Below, in pieces: positions 6,582-15,546 of a stretch of DNA of 64,000 nt. Origin of the DNA: Fibrobacter succinogenes (GTDB lineage: Bacteria; Fibrobacterota; Fibrobacteria; Fibrobacterales; Fibrobacteraceae); contig CACVQR010000011.1 of assembly GCA_902756345.1 (NCBI GenBank), positions 1-64,000 on the forward strand. The letters are read 5' to 3'. The translations under genes and the position numbers were made by a program. Within the stretch, counting starts at the first letter, position 1. Each line of letters begins with the position of its first letter. Under the pieces are notes generated by a model. The model ran no database searches, was not told the origin of the DNA, and was given only the letters and a program-made list of their open reading frames with translations.

Positions 6582-8468
6582 ATGAAAAGGTTTTTGTGGA
6601 TTCTTGCAATTTCATTATTGCTTTTTGCATGCGGTGACGATTCATCGTCCGGTTCTTCTGAACAAGTTGAACCTCTAACTCCGCAGGAGCAAATTGACGA
6701 TACTACTACAACGTCGCCAGTGGGGGATACTTCAGACAGTTTTACTGATCCACGTGATGGTAAAACCTACAAGACCGTTACCATGGGCAAGCTGACATGG
6801 ATGGCCGAAAACCTGAACTATTCTGACGAAAAGATTGGTCAAGGTGATGAGAGATACACTTGGGCCGAAGCGCAAATTGCATGTCCCGATGGATGGCATT
6901 TGTCGGATTTTGATGAATGGGTAGCAATAGATGACTGGGTGAGGAAGCATTTTTGGGCAGATTCGTTGGAAGAAAAATGTCCTAATTGGGCCTTAAAATC
7001 TACAACTGGTTGGGATAATGATACTATTGATGGTGAGATTATTGTTGGTAATGGAGGAAATACCGTGGGGCTTAATTTAAAGCCTATGGGGATTTGTGAA
7101 GGTTCTGAATGTCGTTATTTGGGTCGCATTGCTGCATTTTGGATTCAAATGATCGATTCACAAGATGAACTTGGCGATTTGTACTTTTTCCATATATCTA
7201 CGTCTGGTTATAATAGCAGCATTGAACGTGACGCAAGGTTGAATGTCCGCTGCGTAAATGATAAGAATACCGTATACGAATCGCTAAGTAAGTGTACCCG
7301 TGAAAGAGAAGGAGTCGTTGCAAAAGTGGGTTCAGAGTATTATAAATGCAAAGACCTGGTTTGGGTGACTCCGACGCTAAAAGAAAAACTTGATTTTGCA
7401 CTAGGCGAATGCAACTCGGCTAATGCGAATAAGCGTTACCCGTTACAGGATTCTGTTTTTATGTGTGCTGTATGGAATGGAGGTTCCGATTATAGATGGA
7501 ACTACACTCCAGAAGATTCTGCATTTATAGAATGCGCCGCTAAAGGTGACACGCTGTGCGAAGTTGGAGTAGCGAAAGATTTGTATGTAATGAAGAATGG
7601 ATATTGGAAAAAAGCATACGTGTCGGATGTTTTTGGGGATTGTACCGAAGATCGGATAGGAGAGATTGTGAAGCTCGGTAGGGTAGATTACATTTGCCGA
7701 GAAAGTTGGGATATGGCTAATAGCATTGAAGTTGAGTTTGGCGCTTGTGACGATTCAAAACTGTACGATACGCTCAATTTAGGTGCTAAATATATTTGCG
7801 TGGATCACAGTTGGCGCCTTGCGACAAGAATAGATGATGAGCTTGGCTTTTGCTTTGATGATGGTGCGGTTGGAGAATATGATGGCCACAAATACATATG
7901 TGATGCAAAAGATCACAAATGGTATTACGAGATGATTGATGAACGTGATGGGCAGAAATACAAGGCCATATGGGTAGAATTTGAGTGGGCCGCCGACGAA
8001 CTCGTGATGGCTGAAGATCTCAAGTTTGGCGGCGACAGCTTGTATACTTGGGCCGATGCTCAGACGGCTTGCCCTGATGGATGGCATATCCCTTCGGATG
8101 CTTTTGTGCGAAAGCTGAGAAATGAGATTCACAACAACAAAGGCCTTACAATCTCGACTCGCACATTGATGTCGCAATCAGGTTGGAAAGTTAACGGGTC
8201 TAATTGGTCGGGCATGAATTTGCAGCCTATTGCAATTGATACGATAAAATCGTATGTGTATGACGGAGTGAAGGATACTAGTTATTATGTTCATGATAAC
8301 TATAAATTGAATTCCTGGTTCTGGTTATCGGACGAAGAAGGAAGTTATGCAGGAATTCAAGAAAGGGTTGATGAAAACGGCGAAGAAGATTATGTGATGT
8401 TCGGACTTGACATTAGTGATTTTGATACTCCCGTAGAAAAAGCCACAGTCCGTTGCATCAAGGAATAA
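6582..8468 (+). CDS. Lipoprotein with two FISUMP domains
   Basis: Predicted 628 aa. The lipoprotein signal peptide ends in the lipobox LLFA-C (residues 14-17), followed by GDDSSSGSS and a short low-complexity linker. FISUMP domain 1 (about 55-230) has FTDPRDGKTYKTVTMGKLTW, MAENLNY and ACPDGWHLSD, and ends NVRCVND. A middle part (about 235-465) carries five or so Cys-containing repeats of about 45 residues in the pattern 'C...G.....Y.C....W'. FISUMP domain 2 (about 468-628) has IDERDGQKYKAIWVEFEWAAD and CPDGWHIPS, and ends TVRCIKE. It is likely anchored in the outer membrane. Function unknown; the family is greatly expanded in Fibrobacter. Confidence 0.9.
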   Translation: MKRFLWILAISLLLFACGDDSSSGSSEQVEPLTPQEQIDDTTTTSPVGDTSDSFTDPRDGKTYKTVTMGKLTWMAENLNYSDEKIGQGDERYTWAEAQIACPDGWHLSDFDEWVAIDDWVRKHFWADSLEEKCPNWALKSTTGWDNDTIDGEIIVGNGGNTVGLNLKPMGICEGSECRYLGRIAAFWIQMIDSQDELGDLYFFHISTSGYNSSIERDARLNVRCVNDKNTVYESLSKCTREREGVVAKVGSEYYKCKDLVWVTPTLKEKLDFALGECNSANANKRYPLQDSVFMCAVWNGGSDYRWNYTPEDSAFIECAAKGDTLCEVGVAKDLYVMKNGYWKKAYVSDVFGDCTEDRIGEIVKLGRVDYICRESWDMANSIEVEFGACDDSKLYDTLNLGAKYICVDHSWRLATRIDDELGFCFDDGAVGEYDGHKYICDAKDHKWYYEMIDERDGQKYKAIWVEFEWAADELVMAEDLKFGGDSLYTWADAQTACPDGWHIPSDAFVRKLRNEIHNNKGLTISTRTLMSQSGWKVNGSNWSGMNLQPIAIDTIKSYVYDGVKDTSYYVHDNYKLNSWFWLSDEEGSYAGIQERVDENGEEDYVMFGLDISDFDTPVEKATVRCIKE

Positions 8469-8472
8469 ATAA

Positions 8473-8490
8473 GGCGGCCATCGGGCCGCC
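8473..8490 (+). terminator. Hairpin after double FISUMP gene
   Basis: A perfect 7-bp GC stem, GGCGGCC-ATCG-GGCCGCC, begins 5 bases past the stop. The following bases are AT-rich but not a clean T-tract, so termination is likely rather than certain. It may serve the converging gene as well. Confidence 0.5.
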
Positions 8491-8517
8491 CATAATATTA
8501 TTTAGTATAGTTTTTGA

Positions 8518-9276
8518 TTATTCATCATCATCTTCGAATTCGTCGTGAGTTAGCCAATAGGATTGGTAACGCTTTTCGTAATCCGGGTCGGTGGGTGGGA
8601 AGTCTTCCGGGTGGTTTAGGCAAGAATCCAATAGAGCCTTGATATCATGAAGAGATTTCTCGTAGAGTGAGTCATATAATTGATTGTAAAGTTTTTTCTG
8701 CTCGTTATATGCATTTAGGGTTTCTGTATAAACGGCGTATTCGTTTTTAGGGTGAACGGTGCCATCGCTACATTCGATTTCTGTAGCAATAGAATCTGTG
8801 CTTATGGCGTCGTCTGTATCGTTAAACCACTGATAATATTCATAAACGTAAATGGAGTCAATCATTTCTATGAGACAGTAAGGCATGCTGTCGGGATACC
8901 ATCCGTAGCCGGTTCTTTCGTAGTGGAGTTGAGCAACTGTATCCTTAAGAAAGGGGAAAAAAGTTTTTTTATATGCCATATAGGGCGCTTTTTGCATGGC
9001 ATACGATTGAGGATTATTTACAATCATCATGTCGAAGTTCTCTTTGGGAATCCACTTTGAATCGTGACATGAATATTCGGTGGTGTCCACGGAATCCGTT
9101 TCGATTATAGAAGTGACTTCGGCTGAATCTTCTGGTATTGCAGGCGTGATTTCAACGGGGACTGTAGCGGAAGTTTCTGCCGGTGCTGCAGGGGTGCTTT
9201 CGGAACTGTCCCCGCAGTTTACCATGAACAATGCTGCGGCAAAAAACAAGGCTGTTTTGAACATTGTCATATTCAT
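8518..9276 (-). CDS. Lipoprotein, paralog of the upstream gene
   Basis: Predicted 252 aa. The lipobox is FMVN-C (Cys about residue 21), then GDSSESTPAAPAE, a low-complexity linker. The rest is acidic and helical. It shares with the gene at 9280-9933 the block 'DSIAT(E/K)..C(S/D)DGT' and a following helix, 'Y...L..Y......(F/Y)N..Y..LYEK.L......LDSC'. The start lies 3 bases after the stop of that gene, so this is a tandem duplication in one operon. It probably faces the periplasm or the cell surface. Function unknown. Confidence 0.8.
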   Translation of the reverse strand: MNMTMFKTALFFAAALFMVNCGDSSESTPAAPAETSATVPVEITPAIPEDSAEVTSIIETDSVDTTEYSCHDSKWIPKENFDMMIVNNPQSYAMQKAPYMAYKKTFFPFLKDTVAQLHYERTGYGWYPDSMPYCLIEMIDSIYVYEYYQWFNDTDDAISTDSIATEIECSDGTVHPKNEYAVYTETLNAYNEQKKLYNQLYDSLYEKSLHDIKALLDSCLNHPEDFPPTDPDYEKRYQSYWLTHDEFEDDDE

Positions 9277-9279
9277 GGT

Positions 9280-9933
9280 TTATTCCTCGGTTTCCTCAGC
9301 TTCTTCCGACTGATCAATGCAGGAATCCAACTGCTTTTGGAGTTCGGCTAATCTTTTTTCGTATAACTGGCTGTATGCCTCGTTGAAGATGACGAGATTC
9401 TTTTCGTATGATTCCAGGTCTTTTTGGTAGTTAAGGTATTCCTCGTTGGCGTATGTTGTGCCGTCGTCGCATACGAATTTTGTCGCGATAGAATCGTTAA
9501 AGAAGGCCATGGGACCGTACAAAAAGACAGGAGCTTCAAGTGTATCGAGCATATCTTGAAGACATTTCGGAGGTTCTAGGTAATTATATATCAAGCCTCC
9601 GTCTATTTCATCATAAATGTCCATTTGTGCATTGCGGTCGGCGTTCCTTGTTGCGGCCTTGACAGGATCGTCAATTAGATCTGAGTTCAAGGACCTCTTT
9701 TGAATTTTTTCGGCTTCGTGGCATTGCGAAGATGTGTTGGAAACGCTGTCAACCTTGTCGGTTTCGTTGCGTTGTAAGGAGTCGCTAGGCGCATTTTGCG
9801 TCGTAGAGTCGCTTGGAATATTGGTTCCCGGAGCTACGGTCGGGCTGCTAGAATTAGCGTCATCGCCGCAGCTTGCCCAAAAGAGAGCCGTTGATGCAAG
9901 AAAGAGTCTTTGTAGACATTTGCGGATGTTCAT
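9280..9933 (-). CDS. Lipoprotein, paralog of the downstream gene
   Basis: Predicted 217 aa from MNIRKCLQRLF. A GTG two codons upstream is in frame, but AGGAGG sits 8 bases before this ATG. The lipobox is FWAS-C, followed by GDDANSSSP and a Ser/Asp-rich linker. The C-terminal half has the shared 'ATKFVCDDGTTY' block and a long charged helix ending LDSCIDQSEEAEETEE. It is the first gene of a two-gene operon with the copy at 8518-9276. Function unknown. Confidence 0.8.
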   Translation of the reverse strand: MNIRKCLQRLFLASTALFWASCGDDANSSSPTVAPGTNIPSDSTTQNAPSDSLQRNETDKVDSVSNTSSQCHEAEKIQKRSLNSDLIDDPVKAATRNADRNAQMDIYDEIDGGLIYNYLEPPKCLQDMLDTLEAPVFLYGPMAFFNDSIATKFVCDDGTTYANEEYLNYQKDLESYEKNLVIFNEAYSQLYEKRLAELQKQLDSCIDQSEEAEETEE

Positions 9934-10091
9934 GAGCACGTCCTCCTTTTTGTGCTTTGGGAAACCCTACCATGAAATATACATTTTTTACCCCAAAGAC
10001 CAGCTTGTATACACTTGAATCCACTTGGTAGAGGGCTTGAGATTCCCAAGAGCCCGCAATAAGTCTATATTCATTGTAAAGAGGTTACGCA

Positions 10092-11993
10092 ATGAATAAA
10101 TCGGTTCTCAAGTTTGCAATTCTCGGTTGTGGGCATATTGCGACCAAGATGGCGGCAGCTGTCAAGGCGCTCGAAAGTCGCGGTATGGGGGTAGAGGCGT
10201 ATGCGGTGGCATCGCGTACTTTAGAAAAGGCCCAGAAGTTTGCGGCGGATTACGGATTCAAGTGCGCGTATGGTAGCTACGCAGAACTCGCACAAGATTC
10301 GCAAGTCGACCTGATTTACGTTGCGACTCCGCATTCCGAACATTTTAACGACATAATGCTTTGCCTTGAGCACGGCAGGAACTTGCTTGTCGAAAAGGCG
10401 TTTACGGCGAATGCATTGCTTGCCTCGCAGGCGATTGCCCTTGCCGAAGAAAAGGGAACCTTCCTTTGCGAGGCCATGTGGACGCGCTTTTTGCCGGCGG
10501 TGCAAATGGTGCGTGACTGGATTTTGGCCGGGAATATTGGCCGCGTTCATGGCGTGGAGGCGGAATTCTCGATGCCGCTTTCGCATATCGAACGCTTGCG
10601 TAACCCATCCCTTGCGGGCGGTGCGCTTCTGGACTTGGGCATTTACAGTTTGACTTTTGCAGACTTGTTCTTGACAGACCCCGAAATCGGCGGGCAAGGC
10701 AACCATATCGTTCAGACGAAGAGCGCCTGCGTCAAGTTCCATACGGGCGTCGATGCCACGGACTGGATCGATTTGAATTATTCGAACGGCCAGGTGGCGC
10801 ACCTCAAGACGTCTATGGTGGCGCCGCTCAAGAACGACGGCACGATTTTTGGCACGGAAGGATTCATTCGCGTGCAGAACTTGAACGACATGGTCGAAAT
10901 CCAGCGCTTTGATGTCGCGGGCGCGCTCGTGGAGTCGGTGACTCCGCCGCGTATTGAAAACTGCTACGAGTACGAGGTGCTTGGCTGCAAGGCGGCGCTC
11001 AAGAAGGGGCTTAAGGAATGTCCCGAGATGCCGCATGCAAAGACCATGCAGATGATGACGCAGATGGACAAACTCCGCGAAAGCTGGGGCGTATCTTACC
11101 CGTTCGAACAGAGCCCGGGCGAAGTCTGGGATCGTTCTGGCAACAAGTCGTTCTTGCAGGTTTACGATATCGAAACGGGCAAGACGACGTTGCTCAAGGA
11201 ATTTGACAAGGTGATCGAGGCGCCGAACTGGAGTGCCGACGGAAAGTTCCTGACATATAACAGCGAAGGCCGAATCTACAAGTACGAACTCGAGGGCGGC
11301 TCGATTACCGAAGTGCCGAGCTATTTTGTGGACAACTGCAATAACGACCACGTGCTCGCTTCTGACGGTTCGGGACTTTATGTAAGCCACCACACCAAAG
11401 AAGACGGCCTTTCTCGCATTTACAAGATTTACTTTGATGGCCGCGAGCCGGAACTGGTGACGCCTCTTGCGCCGAGTTACCTGCACGGCATTACGACTGA
11501 CGGCAAGACGCTTGCCTACTGCGCCGAACGCAATGGCGAATACGACATTTACTCCATACCTGCCGCGGGCGGTAACGAGACGCGGCTTACAAGCTCCCTC
11601 GGGCTAAACGACGGCCCGGAATACGACTGCGACGGCGAATACATCTGGTTCAATTCGGTGCGCACGGGGCGTATGCAGGCCTGGCGCATGAAGGCCGACG
11701 GTTCCGAGCAGACGCAAATGACCGACGACCCGCATTGGAATACTTGGTTCCCGCATATTTCGCCGGACCGCAAGAAGGTGGTCATGATCGCATATCACGA
11801 AAGTGATGTGCGCCCGGGCGACCATGTTCCGAATAAAGATGTCGAAATCCGCCTGATGACAGGCAGCGATGCAAGCGGCTGGAGCAAGCCGCGCACGTTG
11901 TTGAAATTGTTCGGCGGTCAGGGCACGATTAACGTGAATTCCTGGGCGCCCGATAGCCAGAGGTTCGCTTTTGTGAGCTACGCCTTGGAATAA
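10092..11993 (+). CDS. Gfo/Idh/MocA oxidoreductase fused to TolB-like beta-propeller
   Basis: Predicted 633 aa, about twice the length of either parent family. Residues 6-345 are a Gfo/Idh/MocA dehydrogenase: FAILGCGHIATKM (Rossmann Gly motif), YVATPHSEHF, LLVEKAFTANA (EKP-like, with Ala for Pro) and AGGALLDLGIYSL. This subgroup resembles dihydrodiol or sugar dehydrogenases using NAD(P). Residues about 346-633 are a TolB/WD40-like propeller with repeated 'P.WS.DGK.L.Y' blades (IEAPNWSADGKFLTYNSEGR, HGITTDGKTLAYCAERNGEY, PHISPDRKKVVM, NSWAPDSQRFAFVS). There is no signal peptide, so it is cytoplasmic. GAGG lies 9 bases before the ATG. Sugar metabolism is inferred from both families. Confidence 0.88.
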   Translation: MNKSVLKFAILGCGHIATKMAAAVKALESRGMGVEAYAVASRTLEKAQKFAADYGFKCAYGSYAELAQDSQVDLIYVATPHSEHFNDIMLCLEHGRNLLVEKAFTANALLASQAIALAEEKGTFLCEAMWTRFLPAVQMVRDWILAGNIGRVHGVEAEFSMPLSHIERLRNPSLAGGALLDLGIYSLTFADLFLTDPEIGGQGNHIVQTKSACVKFHTGVDATDWIDLNYSNGQVAHLKTSMVAPLKNDGTIFGTEGFIRVQNLNDMVEIQRFDVAGALVESVTPPRIENCYEYEVLGCKAALKKGLKECPEMPHAKTMQMMTQMDKLRESWGVSYPFEQSPGEVWDRSGNKSFLQVYDIETGKTTLLKEFDKVIEAPNWSADGKFLTYNSEGRIYKYELEGGSITEVPSYFVDNCNNDHVLASDGSGLYVSHHTKEDGLSRIYKIYFDGREPELVTPLAPSYLHGITTDGKTLAYCAERNGEYDIYSIPAAGGNETRLTSSLGLNDGPEYDCDGEYIWFNSVRTGRMQAWRMKADGSEQTQMTDDPHWNTWFPHISPDRKKVVMIAYHESDVRPGDHVPNKDVEIRLMTGSDASGWSKPRTLLKLFGGQGTINVNSWAPDSQRFAFVSYALE

Positions 11994-12006
11994 ACAATCC
12001 GCTAGT

Positions 12007-13005
12007 CTATAATTTCTTGCTGGCCTTGGCGCGTTCTGCCTTTACGGTTTGTACCGCTGCTTTCAAGGCGTCTTTTTTAGCTTGCTCCTCTTCCGGCGTC
12101 GGCTTTGTGTCTTCCAAAAGGCGGTCGGCCCATTCGTCCCAGAAGCGGCAGCGTTCGCCTTCGAGTTTCATCTTGGCAAACTTGACCGGTTCGGTTTCGA
12201 CGGCAAGCGTTACGACCGATTCCTTGTAGGCCTGCGGAAGGCCTGCCACGTGCGCCATGCGCTGCTTGAGTTCGGCCACGGTGGCATCCAGAATATCGAC
12301 TTCGAAACGGCGCTCGATATAGCGGCGGGTAATGAACCCGAGTGCCATAAAGTAGTCGCCCTGGTTCCCTTCGGCGAGGTAATTCTTCTGACGGAGTTCC
12401 TTGAGCGCAAGTACCGCTTCTTCGTACGGCGGGAGCCTGGGAGCGGCACCTGCTTTTGCAAACTTTTTATGCAGGAACCAGCCGAGGAACACCAGCAGCG
12501 CGACCCCCACCACAATCAGCACGATGTAGAGCCATTGCGGGAGACGCGGGTCGTCGAGCGGGTCTTCGACTTCCAGGATGTCTTCTTCTTCGCCGGTGGT
12601 GCGGGTAGAAACCTTGACGGCCACGGGGTCGGTGCTTGTCTTGACGGTATCGCTACCGACGACGGCGCTCACTTGCTGCGGGGCAATCAAAAAATCGCCG
12701 CTCACGAAGGTGTTGAGCGTTGCATTCCACACGAACTTGGCGGTACCCTTGGGCATGCCCTCGGTCACCTTTTCGTTCTTCATTTCCTTGACTTCGAAAC
12801 TGCCGAGGTTTCCGACAAAGCTCGGCAAGTCGACGATTGCGTTTTCGGGGGCTACCACTTGGATTTCGTAATTGAACATGTCGCCCACGAACACCTGGGC
12901 GTTATCGACGTTCGCCTTGACCGATACGTCGAAGGCGAGGGTGCTTGTGGCACAAAATGCGATTGCGGTAAAAAGAATTGCGAGAGAGCTAAAAATTCGA
13001 GACAT
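12007..13005 (-). CDS. BatD-like membrane protein
   Basis: Predicted 332 aa from MSRIFSSLAILF; AGAGG lies 5 bases before this ATG, whereas the frame opens 6 codons earlier. After a signal peptide (cleavage near LAFD) come beta-rich Ig-like segments (VKANVDNAQVFVGDMFNYEI, VDLPSFVGNLGSFEV) as in BatD/oxygen-tolerance proteins. An acidic linker leads to a single membrane helix (WLYIVLIVVGVALLVFLGWF, about residues 175-195). The cytoplasmic tail of about 140 aa is helical and charged. BatD proteins usually sit with MoxR/BatA-E genes; none is visible here, so this is a lone copy. It diverges from the gene at 13090. Confidence 0.7.
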   Translation of the reverse strand: MSRIFSSLAILFTAIAFCATSTLAFDVSVKANVDNAQVFVGDMFNYEIQVVAPENAIVDLPSFVGNLGSFEVKEMKNEKVTEGMPKGTAKFVWNATLNTFVSGDFLIAPQQVSAVVGSDTVKTSTDPVAVKVSTRTTGEEEDILEVEDPLDDPRLPQWLYIVLIVVGVALLVFLGWFLHKKFAKAGAAPRLPPYEEAVLALKELRQKNYLAEGNQGDYFMALGFITRRYIERRFEVDILDATVAELKQRMAHVAGLPQAYKESVVTLAVETEPVKFAKMKLEGERCRFWDEWADRLLEDTKPTPEEEQAKKDALKAAVQTVKAERAKASKKL

Positions 13006-13089
13006 ATAAACCTCTGTGCTCAAGAATATACAAATTTTGGGGTATGCGGGGCAACTTGGGCGGGATGTTTATCTATATTCCCAAGGCTT

Positions 13090-14100
13090 ATGTCTTGGCG
13101 AAAAATATGCAAGCTGGTGTTCGTAATGGTGCTGTTTGGCGCCGCGTTCGCCGTTGCCGCCGAAACCGCCGACAGCTCGGCAGTCAAGAAGGATTCCGTT
13201 GCCGTGGCCGATAGCACTGGGCTCAAGACTTCGCGCGAGGGCGTGTTTTCGATTGCCGCTTTGTTGTTGCCGCATAATTCACTCAGGAATTCAGAGACCT
13301 TGCACAACTGGCCATTCTTCGCGTTTGCGGCGCCCGCGTACACGTACCATTTTAAGGTGCAACAGGATTTCGGCAAACTGCTGAGCTTTAAGGGCCTGGC
13401 GGCAGGCGATGTGAACTTTGCCGGGGTTGGCCTAAAACTGGATGCCGCAATCGAGTTGATGCACTTGCTGGAACTGGGTGCCGAGGCGAATACGGGGACG
13501 GCGCTGAACTATGGCAAAACCGTGACATTCATGGGCGTGTACGATACTGAAAAAAGGAACTACCGGCAAGATGTCATGTTTACGGAGTACGCATACGGCG
13601 TGCGTTACCATTCGGCGCTCACTATACCGTTGCTTGCGTTTTTGCCCAAGAGCGATTGGACCAAGATTATTCTGAAGGGAACGGCGGAATTCAAGTATTC
13701 TGCGTATACAGGCGCCGAAGATAAAGAGGTGTGGAAGGCCGGCAACGAAAACACGGTGAACGGATTCAAGTACAAGTACGGCGGCACGCTGATTTACATG
13801 ATGCCGTTCGAGCGCGTGCCTATGGCCATGCTTTCGGTGAATGCGAGCGGCTTCAAGCACGAATATGATTTTGACAAGGCGTACAAGGATTACAATCCGG
13901 GTTTCATAACGGTGAGTATAACTCCGATGGCCTCGATCAGGCTGAACGAAAAATGGAACGGCATGCTCATGGCGTCTGTCTCGCGCGACCGCAAGTTCGA
14001 AAATCGCCGCTACCCGACCACCGAAGAATTGCTGCAAAAGCAGGTGGGGAGCGAATGGGACTTGCGCACGGTCATGTTTGTCATGAGCCGGAAATTCTAG
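13090..14100 (+). CDS. Probable outer-membrane beta-barrel protein
   Basis: Predicted 336 aa. The same frame is open for another kilobase upstream, but that part is antisense to the BatD-like gene. The first plausible start is MSWRKICKLVFVMVLFGAAF, a signal peptide ending near VAA-ET. A TATATTCC element lies about 12 bases upstream and AAGG just before the ATG. The mature protein alternates hydrophobic and polar residues with many aromatic ends and finishes LRTVMFVMSRKF, a terminal Phe as in outer-membrane barrels. No specific family is recognised. Confidence 0.7.
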   Translation: MSWRKICKLVFVMVLFGAAFAVAAETADSSAVKKDSVAVADSTGLKTSREGVFSIAALLLPHNSLRNSETLHNWPFFAFAAPAYTYHFKVQQDFGKLLSFKGLAAGDVNFAGVGLKLDAAIELMHLLELGAEANTGTALNYGKTVTFMGVYDTEKRNYRQDVMFTEYAYGVRYHSALTIPLLAFLPKSDWTKIILKGTAEFKYSAYTGAEDKEVWKAGNENTVNGFKYKYGGTLIYMMPFERVPMAMLSVNASGFKHEYDFDKAYKDYNPGFITVSITPMASIRLNEKWNGMLMASVSRDRKFENRRYPTTEELLQKQVGSEWDLRTVMFVMSRKF

Positions 14101-14105
14101 ATTCA

Positions 14106-14140
14106 CGTCATTGCGAGTCCCTGAAAGGGGCGAAGCAATC
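14106..14140. repeat. REP-like palindromic element (CATTGCGAG...GCAATC type)
   Basis: The ends CATTGC and GCAAT(C) are complementary and an inner CCC/GGG pair adds to the stem. The pattern CGTCATTGCGAG...CGAAGCAATC is a common dispersed intergenic palindrome in many bacteria. It lies directly after the stop at 14100. I saw one copy of this type in the window; related elements of a second type lie at 19305 and 59098. Confidence 0.6.
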
Positions 14141-14202
14141 TTTAGCCTTTTTTTAAATTTTAGAAATGGAAATGCCTGCTGTTGCGGGCATGACGGAAGA
14201 AC

Positions 14203-15546
14203 ATGAATATCGCTTTAATTATATACTTGGTACTTTTGGTTGCGATTGCGGTGCGCAGTGCGCGGCGCGTAAAGGACATTCCCGATTTTTTCGTGGCGCG
14301 CAAAGGGGCGTCGGCGAAGGCGGTAGCCGGTAGCCTGGTTGCAACGATTCTTGGCGGGTCGGCCGTGATTGGCGCCGTCGATAGCGGCGCAAAGCTCGGC
14401 GGGGCCGCGAGCTGGTTCATGCTGGTGGGTGCGCTTGGCCTGTTTGCGTTGATTCCGATTGCGGGCCGTGCCTACGAGCATGGCAAATATTCCTTGCCGG
14501 ATTTGGTCGAGAACCTGTACGGCAAGGGCCCGCGCCTGGTGGCGACCATTGTGATTCCGGTTGCCTGGACAGGCATTGTGGCGGCCCAGATTATTGCCGC
14601 GGCCAAGCTCCTGATGACTTTTACTCCGCTTGGCTATACGACGGCGGCGATTGTGTCGGCGTTGGTGTTTACGGGCTACACGCTTGCGGGCGGCCAGCTT
14701 TCGATTTTGCGTACTGACTTTTTGCAGGCGTGCCTGATCATTGTCGGGCTCTTGCTGCTGGCGGGCTTTGCAAAGTTTGGTGGCGGTGAGCTCGGCAGCA
14801 TGTTGGCAAGCGCTACGACAAGTGTAGCGCCCAAGTTCCCGTTCAACGCGAACTTTACGCCGCTAGACTTGTTCCTTCTGATTCTCACTTACGGCACCAC
14901 GTATACGGCAGGCCCCGATATTTATAGCCGCATGTTCTGCGCGAAGGATGCGGCAACTGCCAAGAAGGCGATCGGCATGGCCGCATGCGTCTTGATTCCT
15001 GTGGCATTCGTGATCGGGTTCCTGGCGGTTTATGGTGTGAACTTTGCTCACGTGCAGGGCGCCCGCATTACGGCGATTGCAGATGCTGTGCTTCCGTCGG
15101 CGCTTTTGCCGGTGTTTGCACTTGCGCTTTTGAGTGTGGTGCTGAGCAGTGCCGACACCACGCTTTTGAGCAGTTCCATTATCATTAACGGATTGTGCCG
15201 CAAGCCTTCGCTATTCCAGGCCCGTATCATCATCTTGCTGAACGGAATCGTGGCACTCCTGCTTGCGCTCGTGTTTACCGATATCATCGGCACCTTGCTT
15301 TTGGCGCTAGCGGTTTATGCGGGTGCGTTTACGGTGCCGATTCTGTGGGGACTTTTAGGGTTCCAGGCAAAGCCCAAGTTTGTAGGGGCTGCCATTGTGG
15401 CAGGTGGAATCTTGGCGCTCGCTGGTAAACTGTGTCCGGCGTTACCGGGTTCGCTTGGCCAGCATACCGGGGATATCCTGATGATTGCCGCATTCGTGGT
15501 GAACGGCGCGATTCTTGTGCTGGGGCGCCGTCCTCGCGTGAATTAG
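14203..15546 (+). CDS. Sodium:solute symporter family transporter
   Basis: Predicted 447 aa with about 13 membrane helices, slightly short for the SSS family. The opening IPDFFVARKGASAKAVAGSL followed by AAWFM-like GGAASWFMLVG matches the family's 'DFF.AGR....W..g.s..at..sa...G' entry. The later GTTYTAGPDIYSRMFCAKDA is the usual 'G.dq...qR..aakd' loop. SSADTTLLSSSIIINGL is the 'sS.ds.lns.st....D' region that holds Na+ ligands. It would import a solute with Na+ across the inner membrane; the solute cannot be told. Its last 4 bases overlap the stop of the converging protease gene. Confidence 0.88.
   Translation: MNIALIIYLVLLVAIAVRSARRVKDIPDFFVARKGASAKAVAGSLVATILGGSAVIGAVDSGAKLGGAASWFMLVGALGLFALIPIAGRAYEHGKYSLPDLVENLYGKGPRLVATIVIPVAWTGIVAAQIIAAAKLLMTFTPLGYTTAAIVSALVFTGYTLAGGQLSILRTDFLQACLIIVGLLLLAGFAKFGGGELGSMLASATTSVAPKFPFNANFTPLDLFLLILTYGTTYTAGPDIYSRMFCAKDAATAKKAIGMAACVLIPVAFVIGFLAVYGVNFAHVQGARITAIADAVLPSALLPVFALALLSVVLSSADTTLLSSSIIINGLCRKPSLFQARIIILLNGIVALLLALVFTDIIGTLLLALAVYAGAFTVPILWGLLGFQAKPKFVGAAIVAGGILALAGKLCPALPGSLGQHTGDILMIAAFVVNGAILVLGRRPRVN

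Noticed and set aside
12049-13089. Long open frame running into the barrel gene from upstream
   Set aside because: It is the antisense of the BatD-like gene, rich in His/Phe/Gly without domain sense. The real gene begins at the signal peptide at 13090.
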